Below, one piece after another: positions 17,477 through 26,900 of a stretch of DNA of 64,000 bases. The position numbers were made by a program, and so were the translations under genes. Position 1 is the first letter of the stretch, and each line of letters starts with the position of its first letter. The stretch comes from Blautia wexlerae. GTDB lineage: Bacteria; Bacillota; Clostridia; Lachnospirales; Lachnospiraceae. The stretch lies in the NCBI RefSeq assembly GCF_013300825.1, contig NZ_JAAIMY010000013.1, forward strand, positions 1 through 64,000, in the 5' to 3' direction. The notes beneath the pieces were generated by a model. The model saw only the letters and a program-made list of their open reading frames with translations, was not told where the DNA came from and did no database searches.

Positions 17477-18316
17477 TTAATGTGCAACACTCATGCTCTC
17501 ATCAATCCATTTCTGTACGACATCGACGCCAATCTTAACGGCTTTAGCAATCTTGTCAGCAGGTAAACCCATCTCTGCAAGGGCAATCGTTGTCTCTTTT
17601 GCTTTTTGCATTTCACCGCTTTCAATACCTTCACTGTAAATCTGTTCCATCTCACGGCACATGAATTCCACCCCTTTCTGTGTTTCCTTCAATTCGTATA
17701 CTCTGTCAGCAAGTATCTTACTGTGCATATCTTCTGCATTCTTACAGTGAAGATCATGCATCAGTCTGCCTAATTCTGTATCCTCTTGTTTCTTAGAATT
17801 TACATAGATAATATGAGCTTCATCCTTAAAATTCTCACTGACTTCTTCGATTTTCCTGTCTATATGATAAATCGGAAGTCCGTATCCAAGTGCATCGTCT
17901 CTGGTGATAAAAATCACGTAGCTTTCCGGAAGTTCATCAAAATCCTGTCCTGGATTTAATGTGTTCATATCCATCAGACCACTATGATACCTTGCTCTTT
18001 TGGGAGATGCCCCTTCGTTGTCCTGTTGGATTTCTACATCCATCTGCTTGCCTTCAGAATCTCTGGCAACACAGTCCAGAATAGCTGAACGCCCCTGCAA
18101 ATTCTTATAGTCTTTCTGCAGAACTTGATCAATCACTTTCAGATCCTTTTTATTCATAATTACCTGCAGAACATATTCTGTACATTCCCGTTTCTTGAAT
18201 ACATTCCGCATAAACACATCGCTCATGATGGTAAGGTCTTTTAAGATACCCTTGTATCTTTCGTAACGTGTTTCCAATTCTTCTGTTTTCACGATTTCTT
18301 CTTTCGCCACGTCCAT
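17477..18316 (-). CDS. PD-(D/E)XK nuclease family transposase-like protein (Rpn)
   Basis: About 279 residues of the Rpn/PDDEXK_2 family: IMSDVFMRNVFKKRECTEYVLQ near the start, the catalytic-type block SAILDCVARDSEG followed by QMDVEIQQDN (Asp, then Glu-x-Gln), YHSGLMD, and SYVIFITRDD. The C-terminus has EGIESGEMQKAKETTIALAEMGLP, the small repeat typical of these proteins. They are recombination-promoting nucleases common in gut Firmicutes and Bacteroidetes. I prefer ATG 18316, which has GGAGG 5 bases upstream, over 18328. Its place among plasmid-like genes suggests it travels with the element. Confidence 0.85.
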   Translation of the reverse strand: MDVAKEEIVKTEELETRYERYKGILKDLTIMSDVFMRNVFKKRECTEYVLQVIMNKKDLKVIDQVLQKDYKNLQGRSAILDCVARDSEGKQMDVEIQQDNEGASPKRARYHSGLMDMNTLNPGQDFDELPESYVIFITRDDALGYGLPIYHIDRKIEEVSENFKDEAHIIYVNSKKQEDTELGRLMHDLHCKNAEDMHSKILADRVYELKETQKGVEFMCREMEQIYSEGIESGEMQKAKETTIALAEMGLPADKIAKAVKIGVDVVQKWIDESMSVAH

Positions 18317-18419
18317 TCTCGCCTCCATTCTTTGCTATGTCAGGATAGGTTCCTAAATGTCTCCTATCCCAATTTCATCTTAACATCAAAATCAGCTTTT
18401 CACAAGCCACTATTTTATC

Positions 18420-18800
18420 CTACACCACTTGAAAACAATAATTTCCAATCAGTTTCATCCAACTATTATATTTATTCTTTTCACACACCTTTCGGCAAAT
18501 TTCATTTTCCATCAATACACAGAACATCTTATCATAATCAAATGCCCAGACAGCACCATTCACATGGTTTTCCACTGCTTTCTGATCTATGTGCTTTAAG
18601 CGTGTGACCATTTTTTCAATTTCTCCATTTCCCAAGTTACCGATATTTTTACAGATAAACCGAAAGAAATTCAACGTTGCATATTCGTCATGCCAATGGA
18701 ATTCTTCTGGATTGTTTTTAATTTTACTGGCTCGCTGCTGTTCTTTGATTATCTGATCAGCTACACCCTTCATCGAATCTTCGTATCTCATATTATTCAC
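18420..18800 (-). CDS. Hypothetical protein of the element
   Basis: 126 residues, soluble, mixed charge, rich in Lys and Asn, with no motif I recognise (starts MNNMRYEDSMKGVADQII; contains EFHWHDEYATLNFFRF). It begins one base after the stop of the 193-residue gene upstream, so the two are co-translated and probably work together. A start at ATG 18791 is also possible. Confidence 0.55.
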   Translation of the reverse strand: MNNMRYEDSMKGVADQIIKEQQRASKIKNNPEEFHWHDEYATLNFFRFICKNIGNLGNGEIEKMVTRLKHIDQKAVENHVNGAVWAFDYDKMFCVLMENEICRKVCEKNKYNSWMKLIGNYCFQVV

Positions 18801-19382
18801 CTACTCTTCCTCAACGCCCAGTGATGGTTTAAATCTTTTATCTTTTGCCTGCGGTACCACTATCTCATAAAAATAAAATCCTAAATATCCAAGTGCCTGC
18901 TTCTTCATTTTATAAAAAGAAGTCCTGCCTACGCCTAACTCCTGCTGTACTTCCACATCTGTCTTATTATAATGACTGCAAAAGCAGGAATGAAGAATCT
19001 CACTGAGCATCACACCATTCGGTGCATAGAACTTTACCAGTGTCATTCCACGATAGATCATATCTGACAAGCCGTAAATAATCATCAGGTTATTCATTTC
19101 CCGGTGCATCTTTGGCACATTCAGCTGATTGTTATAAATGCTCAGATAACTCAACGCATATGCCATATCTTCATTGATTTTCTCCTGGCACTCCATATCC
19201 AATTCTTCTAACACAATCTGATTTTCCAAAATCAATTTCTGATAGCTTGTCATCAGTTCCTTGATATCTGTATAATGTCTCTCCATCGTTACTTCCAGAT
19301 AATCCTGTGCATGGCTTGCCATCTGGAAGGTAATCTCTTTCATTGATTTAATTGCATAATCTCTGTCTGTCATCAGTTTCAA
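18801..19382 (-). CDS. Hypothetical protein with a C-terminal helix-turn-helix
   Basis: 193 residues, mostly helical. The C-terminal third, with YNKTDVEVQQELGVGRTSFYKMKKQALGYLG (given here around VEVQQELGVGRTSFYKMKK), looks like the sigma-region-4/ArpU type helix-turn-helix found in phage late regulators. The start is TTG at 19382 with AAGGAG close by, or ATG at 19373. It is the first gene of a pair with the 126-residue protein. A transcriptional role in element biology is likely but not proven. Confidence 0.6.
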   Translation of the reverse strand: MKLMTDRDYAIKSMKEITFQMASHAQDYLEVTMERHYTDIKELMTSYQKLILENQIVLEELDMECQEKINEDMAYALSYLSIYNNQLNVPKMHREMNNLMIIYGLSDMIYRGMTLVKFYAPNGVMLSEILHSCFCSHYNKTDVEVQQELGVGRTSFYKMKKQALGYLGFYFYEIVVPQAKDKRFKPSLGVEEE

Positions 19383-19623
19383 AATCTCCTTATCATCATC
19401 ACACTAACTGGCGGTCTTTCAGACCAGTTCGCTTTCCCCATGATTTTGATGGGAAGCAATTACTTACTACAACTTGCAGAAGCGGATATCCAAAAGGCAT
19501 TGTGGGAGCTGCCTTTGCTGACCGGAATCCATCTTCTTATGTAAAACCTACAGGAATATAAAGGGAAAGTGACTATCCCTGCCGGTTAATAATCCAAATA
19601 ATATCGTCTATACCAATCTCTCC

Positions 19624-19863
19624 TTATGCTGTTTTTCTCTCCATAAACCATTTATCCACTTCATAAAACAAATGGCTTTCCTGTCCCTGTATCATACAGG
19701 TATACATCATTCCTACACCGCCTGCCTTTCTGCTGGCACATCGCTCAATTTTCAAAATTCTGTCAATGTTATATTTTTTTCCATCTTCCCAGGTGAAAAA
19801 TATAGGAACCAGTTTTCCGTCTTTCCGAAACTCTGCCACTACATCTACATACACTTTATTCAT
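19624..19863 (-). CDS. Small conserved element protein
   Basis: 79 residues, beginning MNKVYVDVVAEFRKDGKLVP and containing FFTWEDGKKYNIDRIL and LFYEVDKWFMERK: a compact beta-rich fold. Proteins of this look accompany UmuC-type polymerase genes on Firmicute mobile elements, and this one lies directly behind the LexA-like HTH and UmuC genes, same strand, 12 bases apart. GAGG lies 8 bases before its ATG. Function unknown. Confidence 0.7.
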   Translation of the reverse strand: MNKVYVDVVAEFRKDGKLVPIFFTWEDGKKYNIDRILKIERCASRKAGGVGMMYTCMIQGQESHLFYEVDKWFMERKTA

Positions 19864-19875
19864 ACCGACACCTCA

Positions 19876-20103
19876 CTATAAGATCTCTATTGCTCTTGGC
19901 GATGCCGGAATCCTTCGGATATATCCGTTTTGTTCCAACTGCTTAATTCTGGAAAAAGCAGATGACGTTGATCTTACTCCGATCAGTTTTCCAAATTCCC
20001 GAACTGTCGGCGGATATCCATGCTCCTTCGTATAATTCAAAATGCACTGATAGCTTTCTTCCTGTTTTCTGGTTAATGTCTGTTTCAAATCTATCCCTCC
20101 CAT
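19876..20103 (-). CDS. LexA-type DNA-binding domain protein
   Basis: 75 residues that correspond to only the N-terminal winged helix of LexA: TRKQEESYQCILNYTKEHGYPPTVREFG, then VRSTSSAFSRIKQLEQNGYIRR. There is no S24 protease domain, so it cannot cleave itself. The ATG at 20103 overlaps the UmuC stop (TAATG); a TTG at 20088 has the better ribosome site (GGGAGG 6 bases upstream). It is co-transcribed with the polymerase and may compete for, or tune, SOS-type operators. Confidence 0.8.
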   Translation of the reverse strand: MGGIDLKQTLTRKQEESYQCILNYTKEHGYPPTVREFGKLIGVRSTSSAFSRIKQLEQNGYIRRIPASPRAIEIL

Positions 20104-21362
20104 TATCCATGAAAATAACTGTGTGGATGAACTGTATGTGTACCAGCGTCCAAGTGGGATAAGACTTTATCCTGATACATAACTGCTCTCTGTATACTGA
20201 AATAACCAAACCGTCGTCTGATCTCATCTACAGTGCGATCCATCTTTTCCAATTTTTCCTGTTTCTCTTGATTACCAAAAAGTTCCAACTGGACGGGAAT
20301 ATCATCCAACACAAGATCTACTGCTCGAATACCAAGGCTTCTGATTGGATGCTCCCATTTATAATAATCCTTAAACAATTGAAATGCTGCTGTAACAATC
20401 TCATCTGTTATATTTGTTGGATGATGTAATTGTTTCTGCCTCGAAAAACGAAACAAGCCATTGTCTCGGACCGTAATTTCTATCGTTTTGCATTTAAAAC
20501 CATGTTTTCTTAATCTTGCTGCAACGCTTTCTGCCAGTGCCATCTGAATGATCCAGACATCCAGATCATCTTCTAAATCTCTTGGAGTTGTGGTACTATT
20601 ACCAATTGACTTCACCGGAGCTGTATACCCATCTTTGCAAACTGGATCATCGTCCCAGCCATTTGCAAATGACCATAACACAATTCCCATCTTTCCAAAA
20701 TGGCTTTCTAACATTGCTTCATCACTTTCTGCAAGTTCCCCAATGGTTCGAATCCCCAGCTTCTGAAGTTTCTTCCGAGTCTGTCTTCCAACATAAAGCA
20801 GATCCGATGCAGGAAGCTGCCAAATCATACTTTTATAATTCTCCCGGTTAAACTCTGTAATCGCATCTGGCTTTTTGTAATCTGAACCAAGTTTCGCATA
20901 AATCTTATTCCAGGAAATTCCAATACTTACCGTTACACCCAGTTCGTATTTAATCCGATGGCTGATTTCTCTTGCAATCGTTATTCCGCTTCCTTTCAGA
21001 TTTCTACTGGCTGATACATCCAGCCAGGCTTCATCAATCCCATATGGCTCGATCTTGTCCGTATACTCCGAATAGATTTCTCTTGCCATCTGTGAAAATC
21101 TCAAATACAAGTCCATCCGTGGTGGCACAAAAATGATTTCCGGACAAATCTGTTTTGCCTGCCATAATGCCATTCCGGTCTTTACACCTTTTCGCTTTGC
21201 AATATAATTTGCTGTCAGCACAATTCCATGTCTGGCTTCCGGATCACCGCCAACTGCAAGAGGCATTCCGGCAAATTCCGGGTGATGCAGCATTTCCACA
21301 CTTGCATAAAATGAATTCATGTCGCTATGAAGAATTGTCCTGTCTCCCATTAACTCCACCAC
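20103..21362 (-). CDS. Y-family DNA polymerase (UmuC/DinB type)
   Basis: About 415-419 residues. Palm motifs: ILHSDMNSFYASVEM near the start (first metal-binding Asp), and YGIDEAWLDVSAS (Asp-Glu pair). The helix-hairpin-helix region reads LLYVGRQTRKKLQKLGIRTIGEL, and a little-finger domain follows. It copies damaged DNA. Such polymerases are frequent on conjugative elements. The start is GTG 21362 or ATG 21350. Its promoter holds a palindromic operator in the -35/-10 spacer, facing the S24 repressor gene, which implies induction by DNA damage. Confidence 0.93.
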   Translation of the reverse strand: MVELMGDRTILHSDMNSFYASVEMLHHPEFAGMPLAVGGDPEARHGIVLTANYIAKRKGVKTGMALWQAKQICPEIIFVPPRMDLYLRFSQMAREIYSEYTDKIEPYGIDEAWLDVSASRNLKGSGITIAREISHRIKYELGVTVSIGISWNKIYAKLGSDYKKPDAITEFNRENYKSMIWQLPASDLLYVGRQTRKKLQKLGIRTIGELAESDEAMLESHFGKMGIVLWSFANGWDDDPVCKDGYTAPVKSIGNSTTTPRDLEDDLDVWIIQMALAESVAARLRKHGFKCKTIEITVRDNGLFRFSRQKQLHHPTNITDEIVTAAFQLFKDYYKWEHPIRSLGIRAVDLVLDDIPVQLELFGNQEKQEKLEKMDRTVDEIRRRFGYFSIQRAVMYQDKVLSHLDAGTHTVHPHSYFHG

Positions 21363-21406
21363 CTTCTCTCTGTTTGGTTTATTGTCTTATCAATTTCTGT
21401 ATGCTT

Positions 21407-21436
21407 AGTATATATCTCCGTATTGGAGATAGTCAA
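21407..21436 (-). promoter_or_regulatory. UmuC promoter with operator in the spacer
   Basis: On the minus strand TTGACT (21436-21431), an 18-base spacer and TATACT (21412-21407). The spacer is filled by the palindrome ATCTCC-N5-GGAGAT (21414-21430). A repressor bound there would block the polymerase directly. Confidence 0.8.
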
Positions 21437-21455
21437 GCGACATCTTGGTCGTATT

Positions 21456-21506
21456 ATCTCCTTTTCGGAGATTTTTCTTGATTTTTGATTTTATTCGGGT
21501 TATAAT
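21456..21506 (+). promoter_or_regulatory. Repressor promoter and second operator
   Basis: TTGATT (21478-21483), a 17-base spacer and a perfect TATAAT (21501-21506) drive the S24 repressor gene. A second ATCTCC-N5-GGAGAT palindrome lies at 21456-21472, just before the -35. The two operators are 42 bases apart, four helical turns, which allows paired binding. This gives autoregulation plus control of UmuC. Confidence 0.78.
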
Positions 21507-21542
21507 GCATATAGAAAAATCAAAAAGAAATGAGGCGAACAT

Positions 21543-22277
21543 ATGCGTGCTTTCGGAGAAGTATTAGTAGAAAACAGAAAAAGGAAAGGCTACTCCCAGG
21601 CGGATCTGGTGGACTTACTTGCTCAGGAAGGAATTGAAGTTACTACGAAAGCAGTCTCCAAATGGGAGAATCTAACAAGAGAACCCTCCTTACACACAAT
21701 CCTGACAGTTTGTCAGATTTTAGATATTGAAGATATATACGAAGAATTTTTAGGTGAAAATCCATTTGATCATGTCATGGAAAATTTGAATGAAGACGGC
21801 AAAGCTAAGATTATTGAATTTGCCAATCTTCTGCGGGCGTCCAGAAAGTATCTTCCGCATAGAGCCGATATCATTCCATTTGAAAATTATCAGCCGATTG
21901 CAGTAGAGCCAGCTTCTGCCGGTACTGGAAATTATATTGAAGACAGTGTAAAAGAAAGTTACAATGTCGGTCATCTCGCACCTGAAAAGACGGATTTTGG
22001 AATCCGTATATCTGGTGACAGTATGGAACCAATGTATCATACCGGAGATGTTGCATGGGTTCATAAACAAGACAGTATCTCCAACGGTGAAATCGGTATC
22101 TTCTATCTCAATGGCAATACCTATATCAAAGAGCTACATGACGGTCCGGATGGAGTTTATCTGGTTTCATTGAATGAAAAGTATCATCCAATCCAGATTT
22201 ATGAATCTGATTCTTTTAAAATCTTTGGGAAAGTAATCGGAAAATGCAAAGGAGCAGAAATCCCTGGTTTTCATTAA
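21543..22277 (+). CDS. XRE-type repressor with S24 self-cleaving domain
   Basis: 244 residues. An N-terminal Cro/CI helix-turn-helix (about 5-65: GEVLVENRKRKGYSQADLVDLL, with TTKAVSKWENLTREPS) is joined to a C-terminal LexA/S24 peptidase domain. The catalytic Ser is in ISGDSMEPMYHTGD and the Lys in NTYIKEL. A cleavage-type Ala-Gly pair is present in EPASAGTGNY. It is transcribed away from UmuC, across the two operators at 21414 and 21456, and is the obvious repressor for both. DNA damage would trigger self-cleavage through RecA. Confidence 0.92.
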   Translation: MRAFGEVLVENRKRKGYSQADLVDLLAQEGIEVTTKAVSKWENLTREPSLHTILTVCQILDIEDIYEEFLGENPFDHVMENLNEDGKAKIIEFANLLRASRKYLPHRADIIPFENYQPIAVEPASAGTGNYIEDSVKESYNVGHLAPEKTDFGIRISGDSMEPMYHTGDVAWVHKQDSISNGEIGIFYLNGNTYIKELHDGPDGVYLVSLNEKYHPIQIYESDSFKIFGKVIGKCKGAEIPGFH

Positions 22278-22334
22278 AGATCAACTGCAGACTTCTAGCC
22301 TGCTCTTGCTGAAAATAATAAAGGAAGTGATAAA

Positions 22335-22535
22335 ATGGCAATTAACAACACACTTAAAGATATCCGTGAAGAACGAAATCTCGTTCAGGCAGATCTTGCA
22401 AAAGCTGTCGGTTCTTGCAGTGATACCATCGGACGCATTGAGCGTGGTGAGCGAAATGCCTCTCTCGAAATTGCAATCCGTCTGGCACATTATCTGAAAA
22501 TGCCAGTAGAAGAGATTTTTCAAATTGAAGACTGA
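22335..22535 (+). CDS. Small XRE-family regulator
   Basis: 66 residues, almost entirely one Cro/CI helix-turn-helix: TLKDIREERNLVQADLAKAVGSC, then TIGRIERGERNASLEIAIRLAHYL and KMPVEEIFQIED. Proteins of this size resemble phage Cro-like controls of excision or transfer. AAGGAAG lies 7 bases before the ATG. It lies 57 bases behind the S24 repressor on the same strand and is probably part of its transcript. Confidence 0.85.
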   Translation: MAINNTLKDIREERNLVQADLAKAVGSCSDTIGRIERGERNASLEIAIRLAHYLKMPVEEIFQIED

Positions 22536-22549
22536 ACCGCAAATATCAG

Positions 22550-22583
22550 AAAACCGAGGACTGTTCCCCGGTTTTTCTTTTTC
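22550..22583 (+). terminator. Terminator after the XRE gene
   Basis: AAAACCG-A-GG and CC-C-CGGTTTTTCTTTTT form a short GC stem followed by a T run, ending the repressor transcript. It lies between converging genes. Confidence 0.75.
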
Positions 22584-22593
22584 GCTAAACTAT

Positions 22594-23028
22594 TTAGAGT
22601 CCTTTTACAAACTCAACTGCATTTTTTATATCTTTTCCATCTGGATGTCCTTTTGCTATACCACCCACCAGTTTAAATGGGCCAAATGTGTCATAGCCCT
22701 TGCATCCGAATTTTCCGATTGCTGTAGAATGCTTCTTGCCCAAAATCTGCTCTATGGATTTATAATTCGCACTTCCACCATAAGTACAGATCAGAAATAC
22801 CCCTTTGTCGTCCGGTAGATTCTTCTCTGCAAATCCCAATATCGACTGATGAAATTTTGAAAAATAGATTCCTGATGCAAACCCAATCGTATCATAACTG
22901 CTCAGATCTGCATCTGGCTGTTTTACAGCATCAATCAAATCAACCTGACACTCTTCTGCAATGCTCTTTACTAATTTCTCTGTGTTTCCATGATGCACAG
23001 ATGAATATACGATTACCTTTCTCATCAT
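22594..23028 (-). CDS. Flavodoxin-family protein
   Basis: 144 residues. The FMN phosphate loop is recognisable in VIVYSSVHHGNTEKLVKSIA, and the isoalloxazine-contact loops in GFASGIYFSKFH and ICTYGGSANY. Length is right for a short flavodoxin or a flavodoxin-like domain. It overlaps the YjbR gene by ATGA. Both look like cargo rather than transfer genes; a role in electron transfer is assumed. Confidence 0.88.
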   Translation of the reverse strand: MMRKVIVYSSVHHGNTEKLVKSIAEECQVDLIDAVKQPDADLSSYDTIGFASGIYFSKFHQSILGFAEKNLPDDKGVFLICTYGGSANYKSIEQILGKKHSTAIGKFGCKGYDTFGPFKLVGGIAKGHPDGKDIKNAVEFVKGL

Positions 23029-23396
23029 TCTTCCTTTCCTCTATTCCCATCAATCATATCATAGCTCATATCCAAAAAATCTAATGTCTTTGCTTCACTT
23101 ACTGAACCATCCAGTAAAATTGTGATCCAGTGCTGTTTGTTCATATGGTATCCTGGCAAAAATCCAAAGGTCTGAATAATCATACTTGTCATTTCCGGAT
23201 CACATTTTACATCCATAATATCGACAAATTCATTTCCTTCTAATCCTAGTTTGCATTTTTCAACGCTCATGACCACAGCATACCATTTTCCATTCTTATG
23301 TCGCAACACAGCATTATCTGGTGATTGTGCCCATAAATACTCCGGCATCGTACCATACTGTTTCTTCACATATTCAAAAATTTCTTCTTTCTTCAC
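23025..23396 (-). CDS. MmcQ/YjbR-family protein
   Basis: 123 residues with the YjbR pattern: MKKEEIFEYVKKQYGTMPEYLW, LRHKNGKWYAVVM, VDIMDVKCDPEM, FLPGYHMNKQHWITILLDGS. The fold is related to DNA-binding MmcQ proteins, but its function is not well established. It is the first gene of a pair with the flavodoxin. No metal or catalytic site is evident. Confidence 0.88.
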   Translation of the reverse strand: MKKEEIFEYVKKQYGTMPEYLWAQSPDNAVLRHKNGKWYAVVMSVEKCKLGLEGNEFVDIMDVKCDPEMTSMIIQTFGFLPGYHMNKQHWITILLDGSVSEAKTLDFLDMSYDMIDGNRGKEE

Positions 23397-23519
23397 AATC
23401 TATTCAACTCCTGATTCTCCTGATATCCTGCCCATAATCATACCATATTTTCACTTCCCGTGCTACCTGCCAAATTCTTTTGCATTTTCCCGGTTCTCCT
23501 GACTTTAACTAATAGAGGG

Positions 23520-23611
23520 GTAAAACAGCAAGGACAGGAAGTGAGGATACACTTCCGGGAAATCCCAATTTAGGGTACCCTGCCCTAAATTGAAAAACGT
23601 TGAAAGCAACG
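23520..23611 (+). other. Probable origin of transfer (oriT)
   Basis: The stretch right before mobC has three inverted repeats: GGAAGTG-AGGATA-CACTTCC (about 23538-23556), a perfect CAATTTAGGG-N7-CCCTAAATTG (23566-23592) and CGTTG-AAAG-CAACG (23598-23611). Nested hairpins next to MobC and relaxase genes are the standard layout of an oriT. The nick position is not determined. Confidence 0.65.
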
Positions 23612-23645
23612 ATACTACTGTCCTCTCAGAAAGGAGAACCCACCA

Positions 23646-23969
23646 ATGGCTGAAAGAAAGAGAAACAAAGAAATCCATTTTTATGTCACCGAAGAAGAAA
23701 GGAAGCTTATACGCAGGAAGATGATAGAATCAAAAACCAAAAACATGGGAGCTTATCTGCGTAAGATGGCAATCGACGGTTACATCGTCAACACCGATAC
23801 CACCCCACTGAAGAAACAGTATGAGGAAATGCACAAGATTGGTGTAAATATCAACCAGATTGCAAAAAAGGTAAATACCACCGGAGATCTATATCCAGAA
23901 GAAATGCAAGAATTGAAAGAGATGGTGAAAGAATTATGGCGTATCTTAAAATCTTCCCCATTAAGGTAA
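23646..23969 (+). CDS. mobC: MobC-like relaxosome protein
   Basis: 107 residues. A ribbon-helix-helix-like N-terminus (RNKEIHFYVTEEERKLIRRKM, with NMGAYLRKMAIDG) and the MobC motif KIGVNINQIAKKVNTTG are present. MobC proteins help the relaxase open the origin of transfer. AGGAG lies upstream of the ATG. The last 34 bases overlap the relaxase start, so both are translated together. Confidence 0.9.
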   Translation: MAERKRNKEIHFYVTEEERKLIRRKMIESKTKNMGAYLRKMAIDGYIVNTDTTPLKKQYEEMHKIGVNINQIAKKVNTTGDLYPEEMQELKEMVKELWRILKSSPLR

Positions 23970-26900
23970 CTGACAAGAAAGCTCTGGACTATATTACAAA
24001 TCCAGATAAGACAGATGAAAAACTGTTAGTTTCCAGTTTTGGCTGTTCCCCGGAAACTGCAGATCTTGAATTTTCTATGACAAGAGAAATGGCAAAAAAG
24101 AATGGAATGGATAAAGGCGATAACCTGGCATTTCATCTGATCCAATCATTTAAACCTGGAGAAGTTGATGCCGAAAATGCCCATCGCTTAGGTCAACAAT
24201 TTGCTGACGAAGTGCTGAAAGGAAAATATGAGTACGTGATCAGCACACACGTTGACAAAAATCATATTCACAATCATATCATCTGTGCGCCCATAAGGGG
24301 CAGAGTAAATCCGCTTAGCAAGCGGCAGGCGTGAGGTTTCATGCCTGTGGTCAACGGCTAACCTGGATGGGGAAACCCAAAGGGGACAATAGCACGACCG
24401 TAACGCTGTGAGTTGGCAAGTTGTCATGCCACGACTGAGCAGCAAGACCAAAGTTCATATGAGGATAAAGCCTACACTGGTTGAACGGCAGTCCGAGGGA
24501 CATTTGTGGTGGTCGCAGCGGAAGACAGCTATATCCGCTGCGCTGTGCATCTCCGCCAGAAAAGATGACTGGCAGGAGCGAAACCGATGTGCAGCCCGTA
24601 TGTATCAGCATAAAAGGACGAAAACCGTATCCGACAATGAACACAGCTTTTTACTCTGTTACTAAATGGGGATTGCCTAAGTTGGAATGCTCGCAAGAGC
24701 TATGGGTGCAGGCCCTGAAAATCCAATATGGCAACGGAGCCGCCGTAGTAGTCCGAGCGTGTTAATGGCACGCACATGGCGAAGGGCGGCAGTTCATTCG
24801 ATTCAATGCAAAAGAAAGGAAGGTGCGTGAGGCACTATGAGAAATCCAGAAAATGTATTGAACAGTCTGCAAGAGCATTCAGCTCAATCCGGCTATGTCT
24901 ATGACAGATTGTACCGCAATCTGTTCAACCGGGAATTTTTCTTACAGGCGTATCAAAATATCTATGCCAGTCAGGGAAACATGACCGCAGGCACAGACGG
25001 GAAAACCATTGACGCAATGAGCCTTGAAAGAGTTGACAGGCTTATTGCAGCCCTGAAAGACGAATCTTACCAGCCCAAGCCGTCCAGACGGACATATATT
25101 CCCAAAAAGAATGGAAAACTCCGTCCTCTGGGCATCCCGTCCATTGACGACAAGCTGGTACAGGAAGTTGTCCGTATGCTGTTGGAATCCATCTATGAAA
25201 ACAGCTTTGAGGACACCTCCCACGGCTTTCGACCCAATAAAAGCTGTCACACAGCCTTGAGAATGATTCAAAATCGCTTTACACGGTGCAAATGGTTTGT
25301 GGAGGGAGACATTAAAGGCTTCTTTGACAATATCGACCATAATGTCATGATTGGCATCCTCCGCAAGAGAATCAAAGATGAACGCTTCCTGCGCCTTATC
25401 CGTAAATTTCTTAATGCGGGATATATGGAAGATAACCAAGTGCATCAAAGCTACAGCGGCACGCCACAGGGCGGCATCATTAGTCCTATTCTCGCCAATA
25501 TCTATCTCGACCAGTTCGACAAATATATGGCAGAGTTTAAGAAACGGTTTGACCGTGGGAACAAGCGAGCCGTCAATGTGGAATACCGCAAGCTGAGCGA
25601 TAAGAGAATCCGACTCAAAAGAAAGCTGGCAAAGGCAAAAACTGAGGAAGAAAAGCAGTCCTTACTGGAAAGCATCTGGGAACTGGACAAGGTTCACAAG
25701 TCCATCCCCTGTAAAGACCCTATGGACGAAAACTTCCGCAGACTGCAATATGTCCGCTACGCTGATGACTTTCTTATCGGTATCATCGGAGCCAAAGAGG
25801 ATGCACAGGCTGTGAAACAGGAAATCGGCACATATATCGCCGGACAGTTGAAATTGGAACTGTCGGACGAAAAGACGCTGGTAACCAAAGCGACAGACCG
25901 GGCAAAATTCTTAGGATTTGAAATCAGGGTTACACCGCAGAGCAATCACACCAAGAAAACCAAAAGTGGTTCTACGGCCAGAAATTACAGCGGCCATGTC
26001 ATGCTGGAAGTCCCAACTTCCGCCATTCAGAAGAAGCTGCTGGAACTGGGAGCCATGAGAATCGATGTTCGCAATGGAACAGAGATTTGGCAGCCCACCC
26101 ATCGCGGAAAACTTGTCGGGCGAACGGACCTGAGTATTCTTGACCAGTACAACGGCGAGATACGAGGATTCTGTAACTATTATGCGATTGCAAACAATCG
26201 CTCCAAGCTACACAAGTTCCGCTATATCATGGAGTACAGCTTTTACAAAACTCTGGCCTGTAAATACCGCACAACAAAGCGCAAAATCATTGTTCAGTAT
26301 CGTATCGGCAAAGACATCGGTGTGAAATTTCAGGACAAACATGGCAAGGAGCGTATTCGACTACTGTGGCAAGGCAGTCTTGCCAGAGACCCCTATCCTC
26401 TGGGAAAAGAAGCGGATATTATCCATAAGCCAAAAGGCATTCTGAAGAAGCCCAGTCTTGGCGCACGATTGAAAGCAAATCGGTGTGAATGGTGTGGAAA
26501 AGAAACTTCAGTGTTGGTGATGCACCAGGTAAGAACGCTGAAAGAGCTGGATGAAAGTCAACCGTGGGCAGCTTTTATGAAAAAGATTAACCGGAAAACA
26601 CTGGTAGTCTGTGAAAGCTGTCACACTAAAATACACAGTGCAGACTGTGAATGAATGGAGAGCCGGATACAGCGAGAGTTGTAAGTCCGGTTCGGGGGCG
26701 AGTGTCCGGAAACCTACCGCAGCAATGCGGCAAGGCGCTGGGTACTTAGCCTACTCAACGCTGCAAGCTTTGTTGATCATCACAAGTATGTTTCCAATAA
26801 GCGGAGCTACCATAAACTCTGCAGAATCAGTAATCGTATCTGCCATGAAAATGGACTTGCCACCAGCATGCCAACCGGAGAAAAAGGTACAAGCTATAAA

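Larger units (their letters stand above)
24285..26754 (+). mobile_element. Complete group II intron in the relaxase gene
   Basis: The 5' end is GTGCGCCCATAAGGGGC, the 3' end is TTAGCCTAC (AY rule). Domain V lies at 26660-26693 and DVI follows. It is inserted in the sense direction of the relaxase, so splicing can repair the host message. Length 2470 bases with an intact encoded protein, so it is probably active. Confidence 0.9.

Noticed and set aside
16751-23550. Shared string ACAGGAAGTGAG at 16755 and 23534
   Set aside because: Short, in unrelated settings (terminator stem and oriT), without further similarity around it; taken as chance.
24300-24836. Open frames just ahead of the complete intron protein
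   Set aside because: They are in domains I-IV of the intron RNA; the relaxase frame also reads a few false codons into it until a stop.
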